This document shows positions 33,831-42,503 of a DNA stretch of 64,000 nt, piece by piece. The notes under the pieces are model-generated. The model was not told where the DNA came from. It did not search any database and saw nothing but the letters and a program-made list of their open reading frames with translations. The stretch's first letter is position 1. Every line of letters starts with the position of its first letter. Source of the stretch: Candidatus Alistipes intestinipullorum (GTDB lineage Bacteria > Bacteroidota > Bacteroidia > Bacteroidales > Rikenellaceae); contig DXGO01000121.1 of NCBI GenBank assembly GCA_019113885.1, positions 1 to 64,000 on the forward strand. Direction: 5' to 3'. The translations under genes were made by a program, and so were the position numbers.

Positions 33831-34814
33831 ATGATTACAATTTACCTCAAGCAGTACAACAAGATCATCCGGAATGCCGACACGCGGCTCTTCGACGAGC
33901 TGGGTTACGACGACATCCTGTGGATCGACATGTTGCTGCCGACGATCAAGGAGCAGAAGGCTGTCGAGAATTTCATGGAGATCAGCCTGCAGACCAAGCA
34001 GCAGGTCGAGGAGATCGAGTCGACGTCGAAATACTCCGAGAACGAGAACGCCATTATCTCCAACGCGAACTTTTTCGTTCCTACGGGCGATTCGTTCATC
34101 GTCGAGCCGGTGTCGTTCATCATCTCGAACGAGGGTGTGCTGGTCTCGGTGCGGAATACCGAGTTCCGGACCTTCCGCGAGACGGAGAAGCGGCTTCAGA
34201 TGAACTACCGGAGCTATTCGACGGGTTACCACCTCTTCATCTCGCTGTTGGAGGTGCGGATCGACTTCGACGCTGACCTTGTGGAGCTGATCGCCAAGCA
34301 GGTGGCGGCGTTGTCACGGGCCATCAACTCCGAGGACTCGATCGACCGCGACGTTCTGCATCGCATCAGCGCCCTGCAGGAGAGTACGATGTCGTTGCGC
34401 GAGAACATTTTCGACCGGCAGCGTGTCCTGTCGGGCATTCTGCGTTCGGAGCGTTTCCCGAACGACATCTATCCGCGCCTGCAGCTGATGATCAAGGACG
34501 TCAACTCACTGATCAACCATGCCGACTTCAGCTTCCAGCGTTTGGACTACATCCAGGACGCGGCGCTGGGTCTGATCAACATCGAGCAGAACGGTATCGT
34601 GAAGATCTTCTCGGTGGCGGCGGTGATCTTCATGCCCGCGACGCTCATCGCGTCGATCTACGGCATGAATTTCAAGGCGATGCCCGAGCTGGAGTGGACG
34701 CTGACACTCGCCAGCGGGCGGGTGATTCCCGTGGGTTACATCTTCGCCATCGTGATGATGATCGTATGCTCGATCCTCACGATCTGGTTTTTCCGTTACA
34801 AGAAGTGGCTGTGA
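33831..34814 (+). CDS. corA: CorA-family magnesium/cobalt transporter
   Basis: The 327-residue protein has a long soluble helical N-terminal funnel and two C-terminal membrane helices. The hallmark YGMN motif lies between them (IASIYGMNFKAMPELEW) and the basic tail RYKKWL ends the protein. It forms a pentameric Mg2+ channel in the inner membrane. The open frame extends far upstream through the MqnA-like gene in another frame, but the ATG at 33831 fits the family. A terminator follows. Confidence 0.93.
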   Translation: MITIYLKQYNKIIRNADTRLFDELGYDDILWIDMLLPTIKEQKAVENFMEISLQTKQQVEEIESTSKYSENENAIISNANFFVPTGDSFIVEPVSFIISNEGVLVSVRNTEFRTFRETEKRLQMNYRSYSTGYHLFISLLEVRIDFDADLVELIAKQVAALSRAINSEDSIDRDVLHRISALQESTMSLRENIFDRQRVLSGILRSERFPNDIYPRLQLMIKDVNSLINHADFSFQRLDYIQDAALGLINIEQNGIVKIFSVAAVIFMPATLIASIYGMNFKAMPELEWTLTLASGRVIPVGYIFAIVMMIVCSILTIWFFRYKKWL

Positions 34815-34860
34815 TACCGGAGCGTGCGGCCTGTGCGGCCGGGGTCCTGCCACATGGGGA

Positions 34861-34892
34861 AAGCCTCCGTCTCCCGACGGGGGCTTCTTTCT
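34861..34892 (+). terminator. Terminator after corA
   Basis: An 11-bp stem (AAGCCTCCGTC / GACGGGGGCTT, one G-T pair) with a 4-base loop is followed by the T-rich CTTTCTTT. Confidence 0.75.
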
Positions 34893-34936
34893 TTGAAAGA
34901 AGAGGCCCGGGACGCGGCATTTTCCGGCGAAATTAG

Positions 34937-34944
34937 TATCTTTG
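34937..34944 (+). promoter_or_regulatory. -7 box TATCTTTG of the flippase operon
   Basis: A perfect -7 match 19 bases upstream of the flippase ATG; -33 element not evident. Confidence 0.6.
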
Positions 34945-34963
34945 CACGTTATAAACCCGTATC

Positions 34964-36433
34964 ATGCTCGAAAAACTGGCCAAACAGACCGCCATCTATG
35001 GCATCAGCACCATTGTGGTGCGGTTCCTGAGCTACCTGCTCACGCCTTACTACACGCGTATTTTCGGCCAGGAGGCGTACGGCATCGTCACCGACGTTTA
35101 TGCCCTGATCCCGCTGGCGCTGACGCTGTTGACCATGGGCATGGAGTCGAGCTATTTCCGTTTTTCGGCCAAGGCCGAGGAGGCGGGCGGCGATGTCCGG
35201 GCGGCCAAACGGCGTCTCTTTGCCACGACCTGGGGCATCACGTCGCTTGCCGCAGGGGTGTTCTTCGTCCTTGTGGTGCTTTTCCGCAACGGGCTCGCCC
35301 GGGCGATGGGTGAGGCGTATGTCGCCCATCCCGAATACATCGTCTGGGTGGGGGCGATCATCCTTTTCGATGTCTGGACGTGCATTCCCTTCGCCCGGTT
35401 GCGTGAACAGGGGCGGGCGCTGACCTTTGTGGGATTCAAGGCGTTGAGCGTGGTTCTGAACGTGGTGCTGGCGGTGGCGTTCGGCGCTGCGGGCCTCTTT
35501 GCCTCGGAGTTCGGCGTGGGATGGGTCTTCGTGGCGAACCTGGCGGCGAGCGCCGTGACGTGGCTGCTGATCCTCGTGACCGTCGACCGCACGGTGCCGC
35601 GCATCGATTGGGTGTTGCTCGGAGCGGTCTTCGTCTACTCGCTGCCGCTGCTCGTGGGTGGACTGACCGGTACGGCCAACGAGTTCATCGACAGGCAGTT
35701 GATCAAGTACCTCGTTCCCGAGGGCGCGATGGCGCAACTGGGTATCTACGGGGCCATTACGAAGATCGCCGTGGTAATGATGCTCTTCTACCAGATGTAC
35801 CGCCTGGCTGCCGAGCCCTTCTTCCTGTCGAACTTCAAGAAGTCGGATTTCGTGGCGATGAATGCCGCGGCACTGAAGTACTACGTGATGGCCTCGATGG
35901 TGATTTTCCTGGTCATCGCCCTGTTCCGCGACCTCTTCGCCCTGATTGTGGGTCGGGACTTCCGCGAGGGCATCTTTATCCTTCCGGTGGTGCTGGGCGC
36001 CAACGTGCTGACGGGCGTCTGGCTCAACCTCTCGTTCTGGTACAAGCGCGAGGAGCGGACCTCGCTGGCCATTGTGGTCACGGGCGCGGGGCTGATAGCC
36101 ATGCTGCTGTTCGGTTTCTGGCTCATTCCGCTGTGGGGTTACTACGGTGCCGCCTGGGCGCGTCTGGCCAGCGAGTCGGCGATGGTGGCCGTCAGCTGGT
36201 GGCTCAACCGGCGGTTCTTCCCCACGCCCTATCCGTGGCGCCGCATCGGCGAGTATGTCGTCACGGCGCTGGCGGTCTTTGCGCTTTGCGAGGGCGTGCT
36301 GCGGTGGACGGACAATAGATGGATCAGTTATGCGTTTAATATAGTGGCCTTTGCGATGTATGCGGCCTACCTGGTCCGCCGCGAGCGGATCGACGTGGGG
36401 GCGATGCTTCGCTCGGTGCTCAAACGGGGATAA
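34964..36433 (+). CDS. Polysaccharide (O-antigen/teichoic-type) flippase, Wzx/MurJ-like
   Basis: The 489-residue protein has about fourteen membrane helices and the N-terminal pattern of the polysaccharide-transport (RfbX/Wzx) family: KQTAIYGISTIVVRFLSYLL, PYYTRIFGQEAYGIV. Such proteins flip lipid-linked sugar units across the inner membrane. No glycosyltransferases or polymerase are adjacent, so it is probably a general flippase rather than part of a capsule cluster. It begins a plus-strand run with a small membrane protein and holB. Confidence 0.87.
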   Translation: MLEKLAKQTAIYGISTIVVRFLSYLLTPYYTRIFGQEAYGIVTDVYALIPLALTLLTMGMESSYFRFSAKAEEAGGDVRAAKRRLFATTWGITSLAAGVFFVLVVLFRNGLARAMGEAYVAHPEYIVWVGAIILFDVWTCIPFARLREQGRALTFVGFKALSVVLNVVLAVAFGAAGLFASEFGVGWVFVANLAASAVTWLLILVTVDRTVPRIDWVLLGAVFVYSLPLLVGGLTGTANEFIDRQLIKYLVPEGAMAQLGIYGAITKIAVVMMLFYQMYRLAAEPFFLSNFKKSDFVAMNAAALKYYVMASMVIFLVIALFRDLFALIVGRDFREGIFILPVVLGANVLTGVWLNLSFWYKREERTSLAIVVTGAGLIAMLLFGFWLIPLWGYYGAAWARLASESAMVAVSWWLNRRFFPTPYPWRRIGEYVVTALAVFALCEGVLRWTDNRWISYAFNIVAFAMYAAYLVRRERIDVGAMLRSVLKRG

Positions 36434-36435
36434 CG

Positions 36436-36642
36436 ATGGGACGCGCAACGGGAGACAAACTGTGGGTTCTGGCGGTCGCCGCGGGTTTCTTCGCCGCGGG
36501 AGTGATCGCCGTGTCGATGGAGCACGGCCCGTGGCGTTCGGCGCTTCTGACCCTGGCGTTCGCCGGGTTGCTGGCGATCGCCCTCCGGCAAACGATGCGC
36601 CGGATGCGAGAAAACGGGAACGACGAAAACGAAAAAAAGTAA
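36436..36642 (+). CDS. Small two-helix membrane protein
   Basis: The 68-residue protein has two membrane helices (about residues 10-27 and 34-50) and a charged, Asn/Glu/Lys-rich tail. I do not recognise a family. It starts 2 bases after the flippase stop and ends 4 bases before holB, so it is very probably translated as part of this operon. Confidence 0.65.
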   Translation: MGRATGDKLWVLAVAAGFFAAGVIAVSMEHGPWRSALLTLAFAGLLAIALRQTMRRMRENGNDENEKK

Positions 36643-36646
36643 AGCG

Positions 36647-37792
36647 ATGCGTTTTGCCGATATAACGGGACAGGAGGAGCTGAAACGGCACCTGGTGCGT
36701 TCGGTGGATACCGGACGGGTAAGCCATGCGCAGCTCTTTACGGGACAGGCCGGTTACGGGGCGTTGCCTCTGGCGGTTGCCTACGTGCAGTACCTCTGTT
36801 GCCGCCACCGCCACGACGGGGACTCGTGCGGCGAGTGCCCCGACTGCCGGCAGATCGCCTCGTTGACGCATCCCGACCTGCACCTGGTCTTCCCGGTGAA
36901 CAAGCAGGGCAAGAAGTCGGGCGAGGTGGTCCGTAGCGACGAGTTCCTGACGCCGTTCCGGGAGCTGTTCGCCGAACGCGGGGGATACTTCACGCCGCAG
37001 GAGTGGTACGACCGGCTCGATTTGGGCAAGACGCTCAAGGGTATGATCTCGGCGCGCGAGGCCGACGAGATCATCCGCAAACTGTCGTTCAAGAGCTTCG
37101 AGGCGGACTACAAGACGATGCTCGTGTGGCTGCCGGAGACGATGAACGAGGAGGCGGCGAACAAGATACTGAAAATTCTGGAGGAGCCGTGGGAGCGTAC
37201 GCTCTTTATCCTGGTCTCGGAGCAGCCCGAGCGGCTGTTGCCGACGATCCTCTCGCGCACGCAGGAGGTGACGGTCCCGCGGCTTGCGCCGCAGACGCTC
37301 GAACGGGTCGCAGCCGAACGGGGAGTCGCCGATCCGCTGCAGGCCCGCGACATGGCGCGTCTGGCGGGCGGGGACCTGTTGGAGTTGGAACGGCTGACAT
37401 CCGGGGAGAATGATGCGCTGCGCAAGGAGGACTTTGATCTTTTCTGCCGCCTGATGCGGTTGAGTTATAACGACAAGCATCTCGAACTGATCGGCTGGGC
37501 CGAGGATGCCGCGCAGCTTACGCGCGAGCAGCAGCGAGCCTTCCTGCGCGATGCGGCGCGTCTTTTGCGGGAGAGTTATATGCTTCATGCCGGAATCCGG
37601 TCGGTTTGCTACCTGTGGGGCGAGGAACTGGCTTTCTGTACGAAATTCGCGCCGTTTGTCGACTCGCGCAACATCGAGCCGTTGATCGACGAGATCGAAC
37701 GGGCTTCGGCGCAGCTGGCCCAGAACGGCAATCCGACGATCGTATTCACTCATTTTGCCTTAAGTGTGAGCAAAATGATAAAACATTTGTAG
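36647..37792 (+). CDS. holB: DNA polymerase III subunit delta'-like clamp-loader protein
   Basis: The 381-residue AAA+ protein starts FADITGQEELKRHLV and carries the zinc-binding cysteines of the clamp-loader family (CGECPDC and an earlier Cys pair). The sensor-1-like ILSRTQEVTV region and the loop EEAANKILKILEEP follow. The P-loop is degenerate (GQAGYGALPLA lacks the Lys-Ser/Thr), as expected of delta', which does not hydrolyse ATP. It helps load the sliding clamp during replication. The C-terminal third is specific to Bacteroidetes. Confidence 0.88.
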   Translation: MRFADITGQEELKRHLVRSVDTGRVSHAQLFTGQAGYGALPLAVAYVQYLCCRHRHDGDSCGECPDCRQIASLTHPDLHLVFPVNKQGKKSGEVVRSDEFLTPFRELFAERGGYFTPQEWYDRLDLGKTLKGMISAREADEIIRKLSFKSFEADYKTMLVWLPETMNEEAANKILKILEEPWERTLFILVSEQPERLLPTILSRTQEVTVPRLAPQTLERVAAERGVADPLQARDMARLAGGDLLELERLTSGENDALRKEDFDLFCRLMRLSYNDKHLELIGWAEDAAQLTREQQRAFLRDAARLLRESYMLHAGIRSVCYLWGEELAFCTKFAPFVDSRNIEPLIDEIERASAQLAQNGNPTIVFTHFALSVSKMIKHL

Positions 37793-37804
37793 CTTTGTAA
37801 CGAT

Positions 37805-38305
37805 ATGGCACGTGTGACCTTGTTATTGGGAGGAAATCTGGGGGATGTGAAGCGCACCCTGCAAACGGCGCAGCAGCTGATCAATGCGCGCGTCGGAGCG
37901 GTGCTTCGCTGTTCGCACCGTTACGAGAGCGAGGCCTGGGGATTCCCGGCTGCCGAGCGCTTCTCGAACCAGGCGCTGGAGGTTTCGACGGACCTTTCGC
38001 CCTACGAGGTACTCGACGAGTGCCAGGAGATCGAAAGGGTGTTGGGCCGCAACCGGGCTGCCGAGGCGGTGGCGAAAGCCTCTTCGGGCATGGCCTACGT
38101 GTCGCGTCCGATCGACATCGACGTGATCTTCTACGACGACCTGGTGCTCGACGACGAGCGGTTGACGATTCCTCACCCGCTGCTTGCCGAACGGGAGTTC
38201 GCCCTGGTCCCGCTGAACGAGATCATGCGCCGTTACCGCCATCCGGTGACAGGGGTCACGGTAGGGGAGATGCTCGCAACGTTGCGTAAAACCGAAACCG
38301 AATGA
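37805..38305 (+). CDS. folK: 2-amino-4-hydroxy-6-hydroxymethyldihydropteridine pyrophosphokinase
   Basis: The 166-residue HPPK transfers pyrophosphate from ATP to 6-hydroxymethyl-dihydropterin in folate synthesis. Diagnostic motifs are LLLGGNLGDVKRTL, the substrate-binding YESEAWGF, and SRPIDIDVIFYDDLVLDD with the metal-binding Asp pair, then IPHPLLAEREFALVPL. It starts 12 bases after holB and overlaps the next gene by four bases. Confidence 0.93.
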   Translation: MARVTLLLGGNLGDVKRTLQTAQQLINARVGAVLRCSHRYESEAWGFPAAERFSNQALEVSTDLSPYEVLDECQEIERVLGRNRAAEAVAKASSGMAYVSRPIDIDVIFYDDLVLDDERLTIPHPLLAEREFALVPLNEIMRRYRHPVTGVTVGEMLATLRKTETE

Positions 38306-39249
38306 AAGGGATGCGATTCCTATACGCTTTGACGGCCGCCATGCTGCTTGCGGGATGCTTCAAGAAGGTGTCCTTGGAGACGGCGTATGTCCTCAAACCG
38401 CAGGTTCAGGAGTTGTCGGGTGATCCCACGCAGGCCGTCACGGGGGTGAAGACCTACGCTTTTGCCGCCGATACGAGCCGCTATACGGTTGCCTCCTACG
38501 AGGACGCCCTGAACGGGATCATCACCCTTCGGGAGAATCCCTCGGAGAAGATTTCGACGCCGTCGGCAACGGGGGAGGCCTATGAGACGGAGGGCGCCGA
38601 GGGATGGTTGCGGATGATGCTCACGCACCCTTCGCAGATGATCGTGGCGGTGGATCCTTCGCGCCGCCTGTATGCCTATACGCAGCAGGAGATCTCCGAA
38701 ACATTGCCGACGCTCTACGTGGCGCTGGTCTTCAAACCGTGGAAGGAGGGGAACTACTACTCGGAGGGTAAATGGCAGTTCTACAATGAGTTCTATACTC
38801 CTCCGGCCAGTGTCGACTGTTTCATTGATCCGAAGATCGAACTCTCCGAAGGGGCCGCTCCGTCTGACATCGAAACGGTGAAGGTCTATGCCTATGCGGT
38901 CGATACGACGTCGTGGTACCTGGCTTCGTACGACGATGCCGTGGCTGGGGTGCTGACCTCGAAGACAGACCCGGAGGTCACGCGCTCGAACCCCAACTTC
39001 CAGGCCTACCTGGATTCGGAATCGGGCCTCTACAAGATGGAGGTTACCGCGGAGCAGCTGATGCTCGTGGTGGCCGACCGTACCGATCGGCTTTACGCCT
39101 ACTCGCAACGTACGGTCGACCTTTCGGGCAACTCTCCGACCTATTCGCTGCTTTTCCGGCCATGGAAACAGGTGTGGGTCGAGAAAGACCCGACCGACGA
39201 TTGGGTGATCGTCAATCCGGCATACGCTCCCGAGACGACCGAACCTTAA
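38302..39249 (+). CDS. Duplicated-domain lipoprotein of unknown function
   Basis: The 315-residue protein has a lipobox LLAGC (Cys19) and two tandem copies of a domain of about 145 residues. Matching landmarks are VKTYAFAADTSRYTVASYEDA versus VKVYAYAVDTTSWYLASYDDA, RRLYAYTQQ versus DRLYAYSQR, and ALVFKPWKEG versus SLLFRPWKQ. I know no function for this domain. It overlaps folK by four bases and precedes another cell-envelope lipoprotein, suggesting an envelope role. Confidence 0.75.
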   Translation: MKGMRFLYALTAAMLLAGCFKKVSLETAYVLKPQVQELSGDPTQAVTGVKTYAFAADTSRYTVASYEDALNGIITLRENPSEKISTPSATGEAYETEGAEGWLRMMLTHPSQMIVAVDPSRRLYAYTQQEISETLPTLYVALVFKPWKEGNYYSEGKWQFYNEFYTPPASVDCFIDPKIELSEGAAPSDIETVKVYAYAVDTTSWYLASYDDAVAGVLTSKTDPEVTRSNPNFQAYLDSESGLYKMEVTAEQLMLVVADRTDRLYAYSQRTVDLSGNSPTYSLLFRPWKQVWVEKDPTDDWVIVNPAYAPETTEP

Positions 39250-39267
39250 CCAGCAGACCGTACACTG

Positions 39268-41307
39268 ATGAAAATCACTCGACGACATACGCTCCGGATG
39301 CTGCGGTTCATGGCCGCATTGCTCTTTGTGCCGGGATTTCTGATCCGCTGTGCGAGCATGATGACCCCGACGGGGGGGCCCCGCGACTCGTTGCCGCCGG
39401 TCATCGTGTCGATGGTGCCCGACAATTTCGTCACCAATTGCCCGACGACGAACTTCGGAAAGATATATATCGAGTTCGACGAATTCGTGCAGCTGAAGGA
39501 TCAGCAGAAGGAGTTCTTCACCTCGCCGCAGATGAAGAAGAAGCCGACGCTGACGCTTCGGGGCCGTGGGGTGGTGATCCAGGTCCGCGACACGCTGGCG
39601 CCGAATACGACCTATGCGCTCAACTTCGGAAGCACGATCTGCGACAACAACGAGGGCAATCCGCTCCATTCGATGCGATACGTCTTTTCGACGGGCCCTA
39701 CGATCGATTCGATGCTCATGTCGGGGTATACGGCCGACAGTTACAAGGCCGATTCGGCCTCAAAGAGTTTCATCTGGTTCTTCCCGGCCGATTCGGTCGA
39801 GGATGTTGCGGAGTACGACTCCACGATCTTCAAGTACCAGCCGGCGGTGATCGCGCGCGCCGAAAACAACGGCATCTTCATCGCGCAGAATCTCAAGCCG
39901 ATCGCCTATCGGGTCTATGCCGTGCAGGACAAGAACGACAACCAGATGTACGAGCCGGAAACCGACCAGGTCGGCTTCATCGAAGGAACGTACAACCCTG
40001 CCGATATGCCCGATTTCGCCCTGTGGTACGACTCCCTGCGCCACTATGTGACGGCCGAGCCGCAGCTCTATTTCCGGATGTTCACCGACCGGGCATTCCG
40101 GCGTCAGCTTCTCTCCCAGAGCGAGCGCCCGGCGCAGCACAAGGCGATGCTCTACTTCGGTGCCGCGAACCCCCGCATCACGCGGCTGCAGTTCGACAGC
40201 ATCCCTTCGGATCGGGTGATCGTCGACCCGCAGACCTCGGGACGCGATACGATCGCGCTGTGGTTCAATGTGCCGTCGGATATGCTTCCCGATACGATCA
40301 AGGGAGAAATCAGTTATTTCAAACACGATACGCTGAACCGGCTGCAGGAGGTTACCGAGCCGCTGAAACTGTCGTGGAAGTTCGTCGAGACGAAGGAGCA
40401 GGAGCGCGAGCGGGAGAAGCTCGAACGCGAGCGGCGCAAGGCCGAGGCGGCGGGCGAGGAGTGGAAGGAGCCCAAGAAGGAGAATCCCTTCAAGTATTCC
40501 GGCCTGAGCGCTACGGGGGAGGTGAATCCGGAGAACCATCTGGTTGTCGATTTCGACTATCCGCTGACGCGCCTCGACTCGTCGCAGCTGTTGCTGACGC
40601 ATACGCTCGAGGACCAGACGATCGTGGATGTCCCGGTGCGCATGGTGCGCGATACGGGCATGTTGCGACGCTGGCACATCCGGGCCGACTGGCAGAAGGG
40701 CGGGCAGTATACGCTGACGATCCCCGAGGGGGCGATTACCGATGTTGCGGGCCAGTCGAACGATTCGATCATCTGCAAGTACACGGTGCTCGATCCGGAG
40801 AAGTTCGCCACGGTGCTGATCCATGTCAAGGGCCGGGACCAGACGAAATACATTGTCCAGCTGCTCGATGGCAGCGGAGCGCTCAAGCAGGAGAAACGCG
40901 ATGTGACCTCGGGTGACCTCCGGTTCAACTATGTTCCCGCGGGAGATATCCGTTTCCGCGTGATCGAGGATGTGAACGGCAACGGCCGATGGGATACGGG
41001 CGACCTTGTGGCGCGGCGGCAGCCGGAGCGTGCGGAGATGTTCGTCAATGACCAGGGCGAGGACACCTTCGCGACAAAGGCGAACTGGGAGGTCGAGTTT
41101 ACGATGGACATGTCGCGGATTTTCGCTCCGGTGACGATGAAGTCTTTGTCGCAGCTGCTCGACAAGCGGGAGATGCAGCGGATACAACGTGAGATGGAGA
41201 AGCGCGCCCAGGAGAAACCGAACCAGAACCGGAACAACCAGTCACAGCAACAGAATACGGGCAGCATGTTCAACTCCGCGGGCAACATGTTCAATACATT
41301 CAGGTAG
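39268..41307 (+). CDS. Ig-like (SbsA-type) domain lipoprotein of the Bacteroidetes envelope
   Basis: The 679-residue protein has a lipobox at FLIRCAS, then an SbsA/Big_5-type Ig-like domain (PPVIVSMVPDNFVT, IYIEFDEFVQL, YALNFGSTICDNNEGN). A long beta-rich middle, a charged Lys/Glu helix near residue 380-405 and a C-terminal Gln/Asn-rich tail (NQNRNNQSQQQN) follow. The family is conserved in Bacteroidetes and often linked to envelope genes, but its role is undetermined. It is followed two bases later by an outer-membrane barrel gene. Confidence 0.78.
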   Translation: MKITRRHTLRMLRFMAALLFVPGFLIRCASMMTPTGGPRDSLPPVIVSMVPDNFVTNCPTTNFGKIYIEFDEFVQLKDQQKEFFTSPQMKKKPTLTLRGRGVVIQVRDTLAPNTTYALNFGSTICDNNEGNPLHSMRYVFSTGPTIDSMLMSGYTADSYKADSASKSFIWFFPADSVEDVAEYDSTIFKYQPAVIARAENNGIFIAQNLKPIAYRVYAVQDKNDNQMYEPETDQVGFIEGTYNPADMPDFALWYDSLRHYVTAEPQLYFRMFTDRAFRRQLLSQSERPAQHKAMLYFGAANPRITRLQFDSIPSDRVIVDPQTSGRDTIALWFNVPSDMLPDTIKGEISYFKHDTLNRLQEVTEPLKLSWKFVETKEQEREREKLERERRKAEAAGEEWKEPKKENPFKYSGLSATGEVNPENHLVVDFDYPLTRLDSSQLLLTHTLEDQTIVDVPVRMVRDTGMLRRWHIRADWQKGGQYTLTIPEGAITDVAGQSNDSIICKYTVLDPEKFATVLIHVKGRDQTKYIVQLLDGSGALKQEKRDVTSGDLRFNYVPAGDIRFRVIEDVNGNGRWDTGDLVARRQPERAEMFVNDQGEDTFATKANWEVEFTMDMSRIFAPVTMKSLSQLLDKREMQRIQREMEKRAQEKPNQNRNNQSQQQNTGSMFNSAGNMFNTFR

Positions 41308-41309
41308 TT

Positions 41310-42122
41310 ATGGCATTGAAACGACATACTGCGGCCGTCGTGCTGCTCATGCTGGGGATGTTGGCCCTGCTTCCGGTGCATGCACAGCACACGCTGGGAT
41401 TCACGGTGGGCACCGGCATGGGCACGGGCCGTTTCCAACCCAAACAGGAGATGCGGACGATGTGGGGTCTCTACAGCGGAGGCCTGACATGGCGTTACTA
41501 CGGTTCCCAGCGGATCGTGGGGGCGTTCGGCCTCGATCTGGAGTTCATCCAGCAGGGCTTTTCGTACGCCATGAACACCTCGCAGGTCGAGGAGCGGAAG
41601 GATTACATCTACTATACGCGGAACATCAATTCTGTGATGCTTCCGGTGGTATGGGCTCCGCATTTCTACATGTTCCGCAACCACGTGCGGGTATACCTCG
41701 AAGCCGCGGCGACCTTCACCTACAACATCTCGTCGACCTACGAGAATGCGCAGGCCAAGGCGTCGGGAAGTACGGACTGGCGTGGCGACTACGTCTTCAA
41801 GGCGCCGCGTGACAACCGCTGGGGGTATGGACTGGCGGGCGGCGGCGGCATTGCCTTTCTGATCGGGCGCTTCGAGCTGAATTTCCGGGCCCGGTATTAC
41901 TATGGGTTGTCGGACATCGTCCGCAACCGGAACCGTTATGCCGACAATGCGGACGACGGGCCGGAGAATCCCTTTTGGTCGACCCCGATGCGCTCGCCGC
42001 TCGACAATATCATGATTTCGGTAGGCTTGAACTACCGGTTCAACAAACAGGGCTTCGAAACCTGGAAACCGCGGCCGAAGCGGGAGAAGAAGGGTCGTGA
42101 AGTCTTTAAATTCGGATTGTAA
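41310..42122 (+). CDS. PorT-like outer-membrane beta-barrel protein
   Basis: The 270-residue protein has a signal peptide cleaved near VHAQ (residue 26) and alternating strands typical of the outer-membrane beta-barrel (PorT-like) family: FTVGTGMGTGRF, YYTRNINSVMLPVVWAP, GGIAFLIGRFELNFRARYYY and MISVGLNYRF. The basic tail after the last strand (KREKKGREVFKFGL) is unusual and would lie in the periplasm. It forms a unit with the Ig-like lipoprotein gene upstream. Confidence 0.82.
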   Translation: MALKRHTAAVVLLMLGMLALLPVHAQHTLGFTVGTGMGTGRFQPKQEMRTMWGLYSGGLTWRYYGSQRIVGAFGLDLEFIQQGFSYAMNTSQVEERKDYIYYTRNINSVMLPVVWAPHFYMFRNHVRVYLEAAATFTYNISSTYENAQAKASGSTDWRGDYVFKAPRDNRWGYGLAGGGGIAFLIGRFELNFRARYYYGLSDIVRNRNRYADNADDGPENPFWSTPMRSPLDNIMISVGLNYRFNKQGFETWKPRPKREKKGREVFKFGL

Positions 42123-42133
42123 AACGCAGAGCT

Positions 42134-42475
42134 ATGGAAACTACCCGGCAACAGAAGATCGCCAAACAGATTCAGAAGGATATTTCGGAAATTTTTCAGA
42201 AGGAGGGTGCGTCGATCGTTCGCGGGACGCTCGTGACGGTCACGGCCGTTCGCGTGTCTCCTGATTTCAGTTATGCGAAGGTCTATGTGAGTGTCTTCCC
42301 CTTTGAACAGAGCGGCGCGATGATGGAGCGCCTGGAGCATCAGAACCGCTTTATCCGGGGCGCATTGGGCCAGCGTATGCGCAACCAGCTGAAGAACATT
42401 CCGGAGATTCAGTTCTTCCTCGACGATTCGCTCGAATATATCGAGCATATCGAGAAGGCGCTCAAGGAGGAGTAA
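42134..42475 (+). CDS. rbfA: 30S ribosome-binding factor A
   Basis: The 113-residue KH-fold protein has the RbfA core: RQQKIAKQIQKDISEIFQ, VTAVRVSPDFSYAKVYVSVF and IPEIQFFLDDSLEYIEHIE. It binds the 30S subunit during maturation of the 16S 5' end and in cold adaptation. It starts 11 bases after the barrel gene. Confidence 0.93.
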   Translation: METTRQQKIAKQIQKDISEIFQKEGASIVRGTLVTVTAVRVSPDFSYAKVYVSVFPFEQSGAMMERLEHQNRFIRGALGQRMRNQLKNIPEIQFFLDDSLEYIEHIEKALKEE

Positions 42476-42503
42476 CCCGGGAAGCAGAACCTCGTTTTCC
42501 CGT

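Noticed and set aside
34949-37753. 934-codon open frame on the minus strand
   Set aside because: Antisense to the flippase and holB genes; composition is Arg/His/Gln-rich with no recognisable fold.
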